Part shown: positions 37,871-48,259 of the stretch, one piece after another
Numbering within the stretch: position 1 is the first letter of the stretch
How the letters are laid out: each line of letters starts with the position of its first letter
Origin: Lachnospiraceae bacterium
GTDB taxonomy: Bacteria > Bacillota > Clostridia > Lachnospirales > Lachnospiraceae
Direction of reading: 5' to 3'
Length of the DNA stretch: 64,000 nucleotides
Assembly: GCA_029053015.1 (NCBI GenBank)
Contig: JAIDHX010000029.1
Span: 1-64,000 of the forward strand
Translations under genes and position numbers: made by a program
Notes under the pieces: model-generated
Database searches by the model: none
The model's input: only the letters and a program-made list of their open reading frames with translations
What the model was told of the DNA's origin: nothing

Positions 37871-40081
37871 TTAAAACCGCACATCCTTTTCCTCTCCGGC
37901 CTTCAGTTCCAGCGCCATTATCTCTTCTTTGTAGCGTACCTTCGTGCGAATATCGCACTTCGCCCGTACAACCGCGTGGGTAAGTACCCCGTCCTGCCAG
38001 TAAATATCCACTTCCGCGCCGCCTTTTACGCAAAGTCCCTTAATAGAACCGCTTTTCCATGCTTCGGGCAGGGCGGGCAGCAGTACAATCCTCTCGGAAG
38101 TACTCTGTACCAGCATCTCCGCAATGGCAGCCGTTGCGCCAAAATTGCCGTCAATCTGAAAAGGCGGGTGATTGTCAAAAAGATTGGGCAGCGTGGATTT
38201 TGCCAATATCTGTTCAAAATTATAGTAAGCCGCCTCTCCGTCCCAGAGCTTTGCATAGTGATTGATAATCCACGCACGGCTCCAGCCCGTATGTCCGCCG
38301 CCGTGGGAAAGTCGTCTTTCCAGCGTCACCCGCGCCGCTTTTGCAAGCTCCGGCGTGCCGTCCACCGTAATCTGCTCCGAAGGATGCAGTCCGTAGAGGT
38401 GGGAAATATGCCTGTGCCCGGGCTCTGCCTCCTCATAGTCCTCCTGCCATTCCAAAATATTACCCTTTTCGCCTATCCGCGTGGGCATCAGCTTCTCTCT
38501 TGCCGCTTTTATCTGCTCGTTCAATTCATCAGAAACGCCTAAAATCTCTGCCGCCTGAATGCATTGTCCAAATAAATCACGCAAAATCTGGTTGTCCATG
38601 GTGACGCCCGCCGTATTGGAGCCTCTCTCCCCGCTTGGCAGGATAAAAGTATTTTCCGGCGACACGGAAGGACAGGTCTTTAAGTAGCCGCCATCCTCGA
38701 TACAGAAATCCAGGAAAAACAGCGCCGCTTCCCGCATAATGGGAAAGCTCTCCGCAAGAAACGCCTTGTCCTGCGTATATTGATAATGCGTCCACTGATG
38801 GGTACAGAGCCACGCCGCACCCATCACCCAGTAGGAACCCGGCAGCCAGTGATCCTGTGTCACACAGTCGCCCCAGATATCCGTGTTGTGATGCGCCATA
38901 AAGCCGCGGCAGCCATACATACGCCGCGCCGTCTCCCTGCCATTCTCCAGCATGGTATGAATTAGCTCTAAAAATGGCTTATGACATTCCGAAAGGTTGC
39001 AGACCTCCGCCGGCCAATAATTCATCTGAATGTTGATGTTGATGGTGTATTTGCAGTCCCACGGGGGCAGCATGTCCTTGTTCCATATGCCCTGCAGGGT
39101 TGCCGGCAGTGTTCCCTCCCTGCTGCAGGAAATCAGAAGATACCTGCCATAGTCAAAATACAGCTTGGAAAGCCCCACATCCACGCTGCCTTCCGCGGCA
39201 AGCTGCATACGCTTGTCCGTGGGAACTGCGTCCTGCGCAGTTAAATCTCCCAACGAAAATTCTACCCTGTCATACAATGCTTTATAGTCCGCAACATGAT
39301 TTGCAAGCAGCTCCTCATAGGTTTTTTCTGCCGCCCGCTTTATCAATCCGTCAATTTCCTTCTCCACATCCTGCATGCGGTATGTAGTGCCGGCGCAAAA
39401 ATACAGAAGTACCTCGTCTGCCTCCTCCACCAGAAGATGCTCGCCGATAACCCGTACACTACCGCCCGAAGAAACCGCCGTAAGCTGCATGGCAAAATCA
39501 AAGCCGCCCTTCCCCAGATTACCGTACAGGCAGATACCGTCTTCTCCCACCTTTTTTACGCCGTCAAAAAACTTTTCCCGTCTAAGAAGCGCCTGAAAGG
39601 TAATAGCACCCTTCTTATCCGCGCTTATCCGCATCACCATCACGTCATCCGGCGCCGATAGAAACAATTCTCTCTGAAAGCGGACTCCGTTTGCGGAAAA
39701 AGTATTGGTGTAAACCGCCCTGTCCACATCAAGACTGCGCTCGTAGGATGTTACCTCGCCAATATGATCAAAAATAAAATGAATATTGCCCAGTGTCTGG
39801 TAGGGGTGGGCGCTGTCAGGACAGCCCGACATCGCCATCTTCATCAGCCTTTCCGCCTTTTGTATCTTCCCGGCAAGAATCAGCTCCCTGATTTCAGGCA
39901 GATACTTTAAAGTATCGGGATTGGTTCTGTCCACCCGTCCCCCATACCACATACTGTCCTCATTGACCTGAATCAGCTCATAAACCGGCTCGCCAAACAC
40001 CATGGCGCCCATCCTGCCATTTCCCAAAGGAAGCGCTTCCTCCCACACGCCCGCCGGCTGTTCATACCACAATCTGCTCAT
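37871..40081 (-). CDS. glycoside hydrolase family 95
   Basis: EEALPLGNGRMGAMVFG...NEDSMWYGG, QIDGNFGATAAIAEMLVQS. Confidence 0.92.
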   Translation of the reverse strand: MSRLWYEQPAGVWEEALPLGNGRMGAMVFGEPVYELIQVNEDSMWYGGRVDRTNPDTLKYLPEIRELILAGKIQKAERLMKMAMSGCPDSAHPYQTLGNIHFIFDHIGEVTSYERSLDVDRAVYTNTFSANGVRFQRELFLSAPDDVMVMRISADKKGAITFQALLRREKFFDGVKKVGEDGICLYGNLGKGGFDFAMQLTAVSSGGSVRVIGEHLLVEEADEVLLYFCAGTTYRMQDVEKEIDGLIKRAAEKTYEELLANHVADYKALYDRVEFSLGDLTAQDAVPTDKRMQLAAEGSVDVGLSKLYFDYGRYLLISCSREGTLPATLQGIWNKDMLPPWDCKYTININIQMNYWPAEVCNLSECHKPFLELIHTMLENGRETARRMYGCRGFMAHHNTDIWGDCVTQDHWLPGSYWVMGAAWLCTHQWTHYQYTQDKAFLAESFPIMREAALFFLDFCIEDGGYLKTCPSVSPENTFILPSGERGSNTAGVTMDNQILRDLFGQCIQAAEILGVSDELNEQIKAAREKLMPTRIGEKGNILEWQEDYEEAEPGHRHISHLYGLHPSEQITVDGTPELAKAARVTLERRLSHGGGHTGWSRAWIINHYAKLWDGEAAYYNFEQILAKSTLPNLFDNHPPFQIDGNFGATAAIAEMLVQSTSERIVLLPALPEAWKSGSIKGLCVKGGAEVDIYWQDGVLTHAVVRAKCDIRTKVRYKEEIMALELKAGEEKDVRF

Positions 40082-40235
40082 AATTAAATATACCGCCCTT
40101 CACATTTACTGCCGGACAGAGAGACAGACACCATCGTCCCCTGTCCGGCCACTTATTCCTATTATACAGGACAACAGGCTTTTTTCCTACTGCCATTTTT
40201 ACAGTTTTTCTACCGTATTTCTATTGTTGGCTAAA

Positions 40236-41861
40236 TCAAAGGAAATTTAATTTTTCCGTTTCCATTTCAATTACTTTCTTGTCTATTCTTTGAAACAAAA
40301 CCTCTATTTGGGGAAGAATATAACCCGCGGAAACAGAATGACTTTCCCACTTGCTGTCTATATTTAGCCAATTGCATACTTTTGCAGAGGAAAATGGTAA
40401 AAACGGATAAAGCAATACAGCCAGATTTGCAATGATTTGCACGCATTGATACAATGTATTCTCACATGCTGCGGTATCAGTGGTTCTGGTAATCCAAGGC
40501 TGTTCCGTATCAAAAAACTTATTTGCATTCCGAATGAATCCAAATATCGTATCAAGAGCATCTCTAAAAGTTCCGTCCTCTATCTGTTTACCAATCGTCA
40601 CAAATAATTCCTCTATTTGTTTGTTCAGAATCGGATTGTTTTTTCCTTGCGGAACAATGCCCGCATAATATTTTGAGATAAAAGCCAAGGAACGATTTAT
40701 AAAATTTCCATATGCCCCCAGCAGCTCTCCATTATGACTGTTTACATATTCTCTCCACGAAAAGTCAGCATCTTTTTTCTCCGGTCCATTCGCCAGAAAA
40801 AAGTAACGAATGGAGTCTGCTTCATAGTTATCTAACAAATCTTTCACCCAAATAGCATAATTTTGGCTTGTGGAGATTTTCCTTCCCTCAAGCGTCAAAT
40901 ATTCACTTGAAATTATCCGGTCGGGCAAATGCTTTGTTTTATCATTTGCCAGTAAAAGAGCGGGTAATATGATTGTGTGAAACGGAATATTGTCCTTTCC
41001 GTGTACATAATAATGTTTGGCATCTTTTCCCCAAAGCGCATCAAAATCTGCCCCTCTTTCTTCTGCTGCAATTTTGCTTGCCGATAAATAGCCTAATACA
41101 TTTTCTGCCCATATATAGATTGTTTTGTTCTCGTATCCGTCTTTCGGAACTTTGATTCCCCATTCCAAATCTCTTGTCAAAGCACGATCTCTTAATCCGT
41201 CGTCTATATATCGGTTTGTAAATGTTATCGCGTTTTTTCGCCATTCGGGATGACGAATGACCAGCTCTCTTAACTCACTTTGCAGTTTGGTAATCGCAAT
41301 GTATAAATGCTTTGATTTCCTGAATCCTATCGCTTTTTTACATATTGCGCAAATGGGTTCCATCAGATTTTCCGGTTCAAGTACTGTACCACAAAAATCA
41401 CATTGGTCGCCTCGTGTATCTTTTCCGCATTCAGGGCATCTTCCCAGTACAAAGCGGTCAGCCAGAAAAGTATCACAATTTTCGCAGTATGCCTGCGGCG
41501 TTTCCTTTTCATAAACATATTTGCTTTCATAAAGCCTTTTATGAAATTCTTGTACAAAACTCTTGTGCTCGTCGGATGATGTTTTGGTATAGACATCATA
41601 ACTGAAACCTAGCTTTTGAAAGCACTCCACAAATTCTTCGTGATAAATGTCGCTGATTTCCTGTGGTGTTCTGTTTTCTTGTTTTGCTCGAATCGCAACA
41701 GGCGTACCGTGGCAATCACTTCCTGACACGAAATACACATTATCTCCCAGAGCCCTGTGGTATCTTGCCAATACATCACCGGGTAACAGACCTGCAATAT
41801 GGCCAATATGCAATGAACCATTTGCATATGGCCATGCTCCGCCAATTAAAATATTTTTCAT
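40236..41861 (-). CDS. metG: methionyl-tRNA synthetase
   Basis: GGAWPYANGSLHIGHIAGLLPGDVLARY, SEYLTLEGRKISTSQ, CPECGKDTRGDQCDFCG zinc knuckle. Confidence 0.95.
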   Translation of the reverse strand: MKNILIGGAWPYANGSLHIGHIAGLLPGDVLARYHRALGDNVYFVSGSDCHGTPVAIRAKQENRTPQEISDIYHEEFVECFQKLGFSYDVYTKTSSDEHKSFVQEFHKRLYESKYVYEKETPQAYCENCDTFLADRFVLGRCPECGKDTRGDQCDFCGTVLEPENLMEPICAICKKAIGFRKSKHLYIAITKLQSELRELVIRHPEWRKNAITFTNRYIDDGLRDRALTRDLEWGIKVPKDGYENKTIYIWAENVLGYLSASKIAAEERGADFDALWGKDAKHYYVHGKDNIPFHTIILPALLLANDKTKHLPDRIISSEYLTLEGRKISTSQNYAIWVKDLLDNYEADSIRYFFLANGPEKKDADFSWREYVNSHNGELLGAYGNFINRSLAFISKYYAGIVPQGKNNPILNKQIEELFVTIGKQIEDGTFRDALDTIFGFIRNANKFFDTEQPWITRTTDTAACENTLYQCVQIIANLAVLLYPFLPFSSAKVCNWLNIDSKWESHSVSAGYILPQIEVLFQRIDKKVIEMETEKLNFL

Positions 41862-41934
41862 TTTACATACCTCATTTCTTAATTTTTAGGGATAACTTGG
41901 TTTTTACCATTTCAAATCATTTTGTTTTTTGTAA

Positions 41935-42215
41935 TAAAAAAGCCCTCCTCTCTGAAAAATTTCTTTTTCAGGGACGAGAGCTGCTGCTTCGTGTTACCAC
42001 CCTAAATTTATCCATACCTCACGATATAGACCTTATCGACTACGGACGAGAAATGATTCATCGATAGCCTGTCACTGTAACGGGTGCACCCGTCGTAGCC
42101 TTGGCTAAACAGCTTCGGTACGCAGCTCCGAGACCATTTTCAATAGTTCCTTCTGTATCTGCTCTCACCTGCGCAGACTCTCTGTAACATATCTAACTAT
42201 TTACTCTTCTCTTCA
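41935..42215 (-). promoter_or_regulatory. T-box leader for metG, methionine specifier
   Basis: Minus strand AGGGTGGTAACACGAAGC (42003-41986), candidate ATG specifier in TTGAAAATGGTCTC (42137-42135), terminator with T6 at about 41945-41937. Confidence 0.88.
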
Positions 42216-42294
42216 TTGCCTTTGTATTATTTTTGTATTTTATAATAAATTTATTCTTTTGTCTACCTGTTTCAAAAAACTCCCGATGTCAGAA

Positions 42295-43167
42295 TCACGC
42301 ATCCGCTATCACTTTTCTTAACAAACTCTCGTTAATTATTTCATCCGCATCGCCTCTGACAATCCCCATATGCGTGCTGCGAATTCCATCATCAAATAAA
42401 AGATACTGCACATTGGGTCTTCGAAGAACCTCTTGTTTACTATAAATACTTACCGTATCGCATAACACCTCTTTATCGTTCTTTCCCTGGGCAATCACAA
42501 TCTTGCTATCGGACTTATTGATTCCGTCAATTGCAGTAAACTTGTTCACCTTTCCAAAGCAGATGAACTGTGCAATCAGAATCAATAACTCAATAAGGGA
42601 AGAAAACTTCTTGATATTCGTAACAGCATAAAAATGCATCATCTCCCTGATTGATGCAAATCCGGCGACCGAAACTACTCTGTCAACAGTCACATCAGCA
42701 TAATTCAAGACCGCACAAACCGCATATCCTCCCATGCTATGTCCAAATAATGTGATGGGAAGTCTGTATTGCTCTGCATACCGAATAGCCGCTCTCAAAT
42801 CATAAACTGCCTGTGATATTCCGCAAAAGCGCCCCTGATTATCCCGATACGCTGTATTATCAAATGCCATGACCATATATCCATGTTCCACCAGCCATAA
42901 TACTTCCGGAATATAATAATCAGAGGTCACGCCCATTCCATGTGATATTATAACGATTCCCGCTTTATTTTCAGTTCCGTATATGTAGCCGTTCAGTAGA
43001 TTCTTTCCACTTTTGAAGCTGATTCGCAAATTTTTATCTGCATATTGCTCATGACAGTTCTGTTGATTCACAGTTTTAACCGTTTGAAACATGATTCTGT
43101 TCAGAAGCAGGGAACATACAATAATGACAAGCACGAATACTACAATAATAATGCAAATAAGTTTCAA
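42295..43167 (-). CDS. alpha/beta hydrolase with N-terminal TM
   Basis: GIVIISHGMGVTSDYY, LFGHSMGGYAV. Confidence 0.85.
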   Translation of the reverse strand: MKLICIIIVVFVLVIIVCSLLLNRIMFQTVKTVNQQNCHEQYADKNLRISFKSGKNLLNGYIYGTENKAGIVIISHGMGVTSDYYIPEVLWLVEHGYMVMAFDNTAYRDNQGRFCGISQAVYDLRAAIRYAEQYRLPITLFGHSMGGYAVCAVLNYADVTVDRVVSVAGFASIREMMHFYAVTNIKKFSSLIELLILIAQFICFGKVNKFTAIDGINKSDSKIVIAQGKNDKEVLCDTVSIYSKQEVLRRPNVQYLLFDDGIRSTHMGIVRGDADEIINESLLRKVIADA

Positions 43168-43200
43168 ACTTTTCCACCTCCGAATTAATGATATACCATA

Positions 43201-44376
43201 CTACTTCTCCAATAACCGCTTATATAAATTATCTACACATACGGCGCCAAACGGAGCTGTAATCAAAATGGATAATACTGCAACTGTTACAACTATATTC
43301 CCACAGTCCAATCCCATTGACAACGGTATTGCACCAATAGCTGCCTGAACGGTTGCTTTTGGGGTGTAAGCTACCATGCAGAAGAGTCTTTCTTTTTTTG
43401 ATAAATCTGTTTTTACTAACGATAACGCCACACCGCTCATTCTAAACAGTAATGCTCCGATAATAAGCAATACGGCAAATATACCTGCTGACTTGACATA
43501 TTTCAGATCAACAGTTGTGCCAACCAACACAAATAGAAATATCTCTGCCCCAATCCACAGTTTATTATATTTTGCCGATAACCGCGAAGCCAGGACATCA
43601 TATTTTTGTTTTAACATAATACCCATACTCATAATAGCAAGCAAACCGGAAAACGGAATAATTCCTTCTAATCTGTTTTGTACTTCCAAAAGCAAGAAAG
43701 AAACACTGATTATTATCAGTATTTTCACCGAATCTCTCATATGATTCTTCTTGAAGAATAAAACCAATAATATTCCTACACCGCTTCCGAAAATAATACC
43801 CATAACAATAGATATTGGAATCTGGATAAAACTTGATATGGACATTTTACCCGTAGATGCTAACGCAGTAAATGCAGTAAACACTACGATAACAAACACA
43901 TCATCTACCGAAGCGCCTGCCAGAATCAGTTGTGGAATGCTTTTGCTCCTTCCATACCCTTCGTCAATCAACCGAATCATTCTTGGCACAATAACAGCAG
44001 GAGACACAGCGGCAATTACACTCCCCATAACAGCCGCTTCCAGCATAGATACTTTAAGCAAAACCGGGGCTAAAACAACTGTCCCTAATATTTCTGCACA
44101 TGCAGGAAGAAAACACATAAAAACTGCCGGTCTGCCAACTTTTTTTAAATCGGAAATATCCAGGGACAGTCCGGCTCTTGTAAGGATGATTACCAAAGCA
44201 ATCTGCCTCAAATCTCCTGAAATCATAAGTATGGATTCATCAATTAGATTCAATGCATAAGGGCTGAGTATAATCCCCACAATAATCATTCCGAGTAAAC
44301 TTGGCAATTTGCATTTTGAAAAAATCCAACCCACTAATAATCCTAATAATAAAATCATTGCAATACTGGTTAACAT
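43201..44376 (-). CDS. cation:proton antiporter (CPA family)
   Basis: Multi-TM; KLPSLLGMIIVGIILSP, GASVDDVFVIVVFTAF. Confidence 0.85.
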   Translation of the reverse strand: MLTSIAMILLLGLLVGWIFSKCKLPSLLGMIIVGIILSPYALNLIDESILMISGDLRQIALVIILTRAGLSLDISDLKKVGRPAVFMCFLPACAEILGTVVLAPVLLKVSMLEAAVMGSVIAAVSPAVIVPRMIRLIDEGYGRSKSIPQLILAGASVDDVFVIVVFTAFTALASTGKMSISSFIQIPISIVMGIIFGSGVGILLVLFFKKNHMRDSVKILIIISVSFLLLEVQNRLEGIIPFSGLLAIMSMGIMLKQKYDVLASRLSAKYNKLWIGAEIFLFVLVGTTVDLKYVKSAGIFAVLLIIGALLFRMSGVALSLVKTDLSKKERLFCMVAYTPKATVQAAIGAIPLSMGLDCGNIVVTVAVLSILITAPFGAVCVDNLYKRLLEK

Positions 44377-44382
44377 ATAAAC

Positions 44383-44826
44383 CTACACCAACCTTTGCAT
44401 GTAAATTTTTTCCACCGACCCCCATGGAGCAGTTTTACGGTCTATAATCTCAAACCCATATTTTTCATATAAATTTTCATGGTCGCTTACTATATGTACT
44501 TTGTCAAAACCAATTGACTTTAAATAATCCATTGCATACTGTATTAGCTTTTGGCTCAGCCGATTTCCTCTGTATGCTTCATCAACAAATAAATAACCAA
44601 TGTAAGGGGTATAGGATACCTCCGGAATGCAGTCTGTCTTTGCAGCCGTACAATATCCGCAGATTTTCTGATTATCCAAGGCAATGATAACCCGTTCCCA
44701 CTCCGTAAACAGATTATTTTCCATAGCATTGGCTAATGATTTGCCAGCACCCCATGAACTACTTTCTGCATAAGCTCTTACTTTGTCCCACATCTTATCC
44801 GACGATGTAATCGTTTTGAAATCCAT
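44383..44826 (-). CDS. GNAT family N-acetyltransferase
   Basis: GYLFVDEAYRGNRLSQKLIQYAMDY. Confidence 0.85.
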   Translation of the reverse strand: MDFKTITSSDKMWDKVRAYAESSSWGAGKSLANAMENNLFTEWERVIIALDNQKICGYCTAAKTDCIPEVSYTPYIGYLFVDEAYRGNRLSQKLIQYAMDYLKSIGFDKVHIVSDHENLYEKYGFEIIDRKTAPWGSVEKIYMQRLV

Positions 44827-44852
44827 TCTTTACTTCCTCCACAGTTTTAATT

Positions 44853-45350
44853 TCATCCCAATAATATTTTTACTGCTTTCTCTACATCCGCAAGAGTCAA
44901 TCCCGTCGTCTGATCAGGCTTCACTTGATGCTGCTCTATTTGAATATTGTGCAAATCAAGATCATCAAGGACTACCCACTTCGTGACATCATCATGTAAA
45001 CTTAACCATAAAAGAATTTCTTCACCTTTTACCAGACTAAATTTCTTTGTTCTTCTAATTTCTTCTGTGGTTAAGTCGGGGGTTAATCCTTCTATGTGCA
45101 AGCCTTCTTTTTCTAATAGTTCAACCAGTCGCTTTGCTTCTATGCGGAGCGGTTTTAATTCAGAATCAAACCAGGTACGCCATCCGGAATGAAGAATTAT
45201 CTTAGCATTTGTTTTTTTCACTAAGCATGATAATAGTTTGATTTTTTCTTCATCAATCAATGTCCCATCGCTGATTTCTCTTTGATGGCTGTCATTCCAA
45301 AAATTTGAATTGAGTACACCATCTATATCCAAAAATAAAATGTTCGCCAT
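44853..45350 (-). CDS. HAD-domain protein resembling the HAD of Swiss-army-knife RNA repair proteins
   Basis: ILFLDIDGVLNSNFW, IILHSGWRTWF, WVVLDDLDL. Confidence 0.7.
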   Translation of the reverse strand: MANILFLDIDGVLNSNFWNDSHQREISDGTLIDEEKIKLLSCLVKKTNAKIILHSGWRTWFDSELKPLRIEAKRLVELLEKEGLHIEGLTPDLTTEEIRRTKKFSLVKGEEILLWLSLHDDVTKWVVLDDLDLHNIQIEQHQVKPDQTTGLTLADVEKAVKILLG

Positions 45351-45392
45351 TAGCACTTCCCTCTGAAAATCCCGATTGTGATTTGACACCTT

Positions 45393-45881
45393 TTAAGTTC
45401 TTTCAGGATACCTTAAATAATATATATCATTTTGTTCCATATACTTCGTTTTTTTGAATCCGTGTTTTACGTAGAATTTCGCCGCCATCTCATTCTCTTT
45501 ATGGCAGCCTAAAGCGATAGGTCTAACTCCGAAATCTTTGTACACTTCAGCAATTGCCATTTCCAATGCCTCACCACCGATTCCTTTTCCACGATACTTT
45601 TTATCGATAACAAACCCCATCAGGCGATAAAAAGGCTCACTTTTCATTTCCGGTGGATCAGTTTCCCATTCTATTGCTTCTCCAAGCATAATCAATCCTA
45701 TATATACATCATTTTTCTTGATAACAAAGGTATGGCCGATACAGCCATGTTCAATTCCATAATCCGTATATTCCATTATCGTATTTAGATTATCGACAAA
45801 ATTTTCGCTTATATCGCTTCTGTCAATCCTGCTTGCAAGTGCAATGTCCTCATGTGTAAGCTCTTTAAGTTCGATGTTCAT
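45393..45881 (-). CDS. GNAT family N-acetyltransferase
   Basis: GFVIDKKYRGKGIGGEALEMAI; start MNIELKEL. Confidence 0.85.
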   Translation of the reverse strand: MNIELKELTHEDIALASRIDRSDISENFVDNLNTIMEYTDYGIEHGCIGHTFVIKKNDVYIGLIMLGEAIEWETDPPEMKSEPFYRLMGFVIDKKYRGKGIGGEALEMAIAEVYKDFGVRPIALGCHKENEMAAKFYVKHGFKKTKYMEQNDIYYLRYPERT

Positions 45882-46058
45882 AATTTTTCTCCCAAAATTC
45901 CTATTTGCCGATTTGATTGTATCACAGCCGATTTTCAGTATCAATCCACAATTAGCAAAATCGTCAATGCGCAGATTCACCAGCCCCGCCACACATTTGG
46001 GTACGTATTTTTCCCCGCTCTCCCGCATACAATAGCAGAAAACACTTCGGATAACCCT

Positions 46059-46712
46059 ATGTCAGAAAACTACTTACAATCCAAAAACAGCGGTACGATT
46101 GCCATTATTGGGCGCGCAAAGGACACCGGAAACTATGAAGCTGCCCTCACCCGTCTGGGGATTCCTTGTCTTACCACTCTTTCCACAAGCCGGATTCCCT
46201 CTTGCAGCGGCATGCTTCTGCCTGGCGGCGGCGACATTACGCCCGCTTTTTTCGGGCAAAAAAATAACGGCTCAAAAAATATAGACACAGAACTGGACAT
46301 CATCCAGCTTGAAGCCATGGAACAGGCTCTGCGCTATCATAAGCCGATACTCGGAATCTGCAAAGGTATGCAGATTATCAATGTTTTTTTTGGCGGCACC
46401 ATCATTCAGCACATGAAAGAAGCTGCTCTTCATCAGTATCAGGACGGGGACCAGTTTCATGATACCGCCATCGTCCATGATACCTTTCTGCATGTGCTCT
46501 ATGGCGGCAGTCTGACTGTCAACAGCGCCCACCATCAGTGCATCGGGCAGCTCGGGCAGGGACTTCTGCTCGCCCAGTATGCTTCGCCCTCCCCCGTACC
46601 GGAAGCCGTTTTTCACAGTCGGCTCCCCATCTACGGCGTGCAGTGGCATCCGGAACGACTCTTTCCTGACGGGGATAAGCTGCTATGTTTCTTTCACTCT
46701 CTTCTGCTTTGA
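46059..46712 (+). CDS. gamma-glutamyl-gamma-aminobutyrate hydrolase-like class I amidotransferase
   Basis: GMLLPGGGDITP, PILGICKGMQIINV, GVQWHPE. Confidence 0.88.
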   Translation: MSENYLQSKNSGTIAIIGRAKDTGNYEAALTRLGIPCLTTLSTSRIPSCSGMLLPGGGDITPAFFGQKNNGSKNIDTELDIIQLEAMEQALRYHKPILGICKGMQIINVFFGGTIIQHMKEAALHQYQDGDQFHDTAIVHDTFLHVLYGGSLTVNSAHHQCIGQLGQGLLLAQYASPSPVPEAVFHSRLPIYGVQWHPERLFPDGDKLLCFFHSLLL

Positions 46713-47813
46713 CTTCTGAGGCTTCATGCGCTCCAGCGCAATGTCGAACAGCGCTTTTATAATGGCTCTGAGCGCCTGTTTGGTTTCGTCGTCCACCTCT
46801 TTTAATGCCGATATCATGCCGTTCATGCTCTTCTTCCAATCCGCGGAAAGTTCTATCAGGTTCTCTGCCTTGGATGCAGAGACTACCTGATACAACGTAT
46901 CCACAAAAATGCGCCTCTGCTTTTCGTCCAGCGCTTCCAGCCATTGATTCAGCGTTTCGTTGCTATACTGCCTTGACTTATAGAGCCCTTTTACGCAGAT
47001 AAAGTCATCCTCTTTTATCAGCCATGTATAAGGGTCGTGCTGCAAAAGTCCGAAGGTTTTACTCTCCACCACCTTTACATGAGGAGAAGTTTCAAAAAGC
47101 ATGCCGATCAGAGAAGAATGTGGCAGTATTTTGACAATTTTATCTGCAATCTGCTCATATTGGCAGCCTTCCATCACCTCCCTGCGAAAGCCCGGGCCGT
47201 CCATGCTGTAAATTTTCACAATGCGCTCCCTCACCTGCTCGGAACAGTTCAGCGCAGCATATACCGCCAGATTCCCGCCCTTGGAATGTCCGCCTAAATA
47301 AAACCGATTGTGAAGCTTTCCCGTCACCATGTTCAGATATTTTACCGCATATGCCTGCCCCGGTACAGGGGACTGGAACGCCATGTTAAAATCCTCTTTC
47401 CAGCCCACAATGGTTTCATCGGTTCCACGGTAAGCAATGTACATGGTGCCGCCCTCTAAAAAAAAGGTAATCGCAGAAAACTGGGTTTCCCATTCCGTTT
47501 CCACAATATTGATATAACAATTCATTTTCAAGGTTTTAAACCGTCGGCTGTGTATCATCGCCTCAAACAGCGCTCTGTTGTTTTTTTCAAACCGCTCGTC
47601 AGCGTACAGTTTTTCATAATCCTCATGTGCCATCAGCTCCTGCATGGTAACTGATTTTTTATTTTCCGTCACAAGCGGAACCATACCGTCAAATTTCAAG
47701 TAACAGAACTGGCAGAGTGCCAGACTGTCCACATCATTCATCGGCTTTTCCAAAAAAGTATAATCTCCGTATTCTTTAATGTATTCAATAATCGTACCCG
47801 CCAAGCCTGCCAC
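46683..47813 (-). CDS. DUF2974-like lipase-fold protein
   Basis: FFLEGGTMYIAYRGTDETIVGWKEDFNMAF, YLGGHSKGGNLAVYAALN. Confidence 0.85.
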   Translation of the reverse strand: MAGLAGTIIEYIKEYGDYTFLEKPMNDVDSLALCQFCYLKFDGMVPLVTENKKSVTMQELMAHEDYEKLYADERFEKNNRALFEAMIHSRRFKTLKMNCYINIVETEWETQFSAITFFLEGGTMYIAYRGTDETIVGWKEDFNMAFQSPVPGQAYAVKYLNMVTGKLHNRFYLGGHSKGGNLAVYAALNCSEQVRERIVKIYSMDGPGFRREVMEGCQYEQIADKIVKILPHSSLIGMLFETSPHVKVVESKTFGLLQHDPYTWLIKEDDFICVKGLYKSRQYSNETLNQWLEALDEKQRRIFVDTLYQVVSASKAENLIELSADWKKSMNGMISALKEVDDETKQALRAIIKALFDIALERMKPQKSKQKRVKET

Positions 47814-47886
47814 CAGCCTTTCTTTTTATGTATACTATTACATGCCTCACTGCCAAAAGCAAGCCGCTGCCGGAATGTTTCACCAA

Positions 47887-48150
47887 TTACCAGAAACGAT
47901 ATGGGCAGCGGTTCTTTTTCACCGCTGCCCGCAGTTCTACATAACAGCCGCAGGCAAGACAGGTTCCGGACGTCGCGTCCTCGCCGGAGAGTTTTTCACA
48001 GCCCCTGCAAATAGAAAGCCTTTCCTCATACAGCGCCTCTTCCGCCTTTATCTCCTTATCCATCAGCACCAGCAGCTTTTCAATCCTCTCCTCATACACC
48101 TGCCCTCCCATATCAGAAAGCAGGCACCTCTTACATGGCTTTTTCTCCAT
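47887..48150 (-). CDS. small cysteine-rich protein
   Basis: CKRCL..., CRGCEKL, CLACGCYVELRAAVKKNRCPYRFW. Confidence 0.65.
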   Translation of the reverse strand: MEKKPCKRCLLSDMGGQVYEERIEKLLVLMDKEIKAEEALYEERLSICRGCEKLSGEDATSGTCLACGCYVELRAAVKKNRCPYRFW

Positions 48151-48221
48151 TCTTGTCTCCCTGTCAGTTCCTCGAGCGCATCGCATCCTTCCAACGGAGA
48201 ATGACCTCCGGTCATTCTCTT

Positions 48222-48259
48222 AGGAGAAAAAACTCTGTTTCACAGAGTTTTTTCTCCTT
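48222..48259 (-). terminator. terminator overlapping the araD stop codon
   Basis: AGGAGAAAAAACTCTG-tgaaa-CAGAGTTTTTTCTCCT on the minus strand; araD TGA lies in the loop. Confidence 0.75.
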
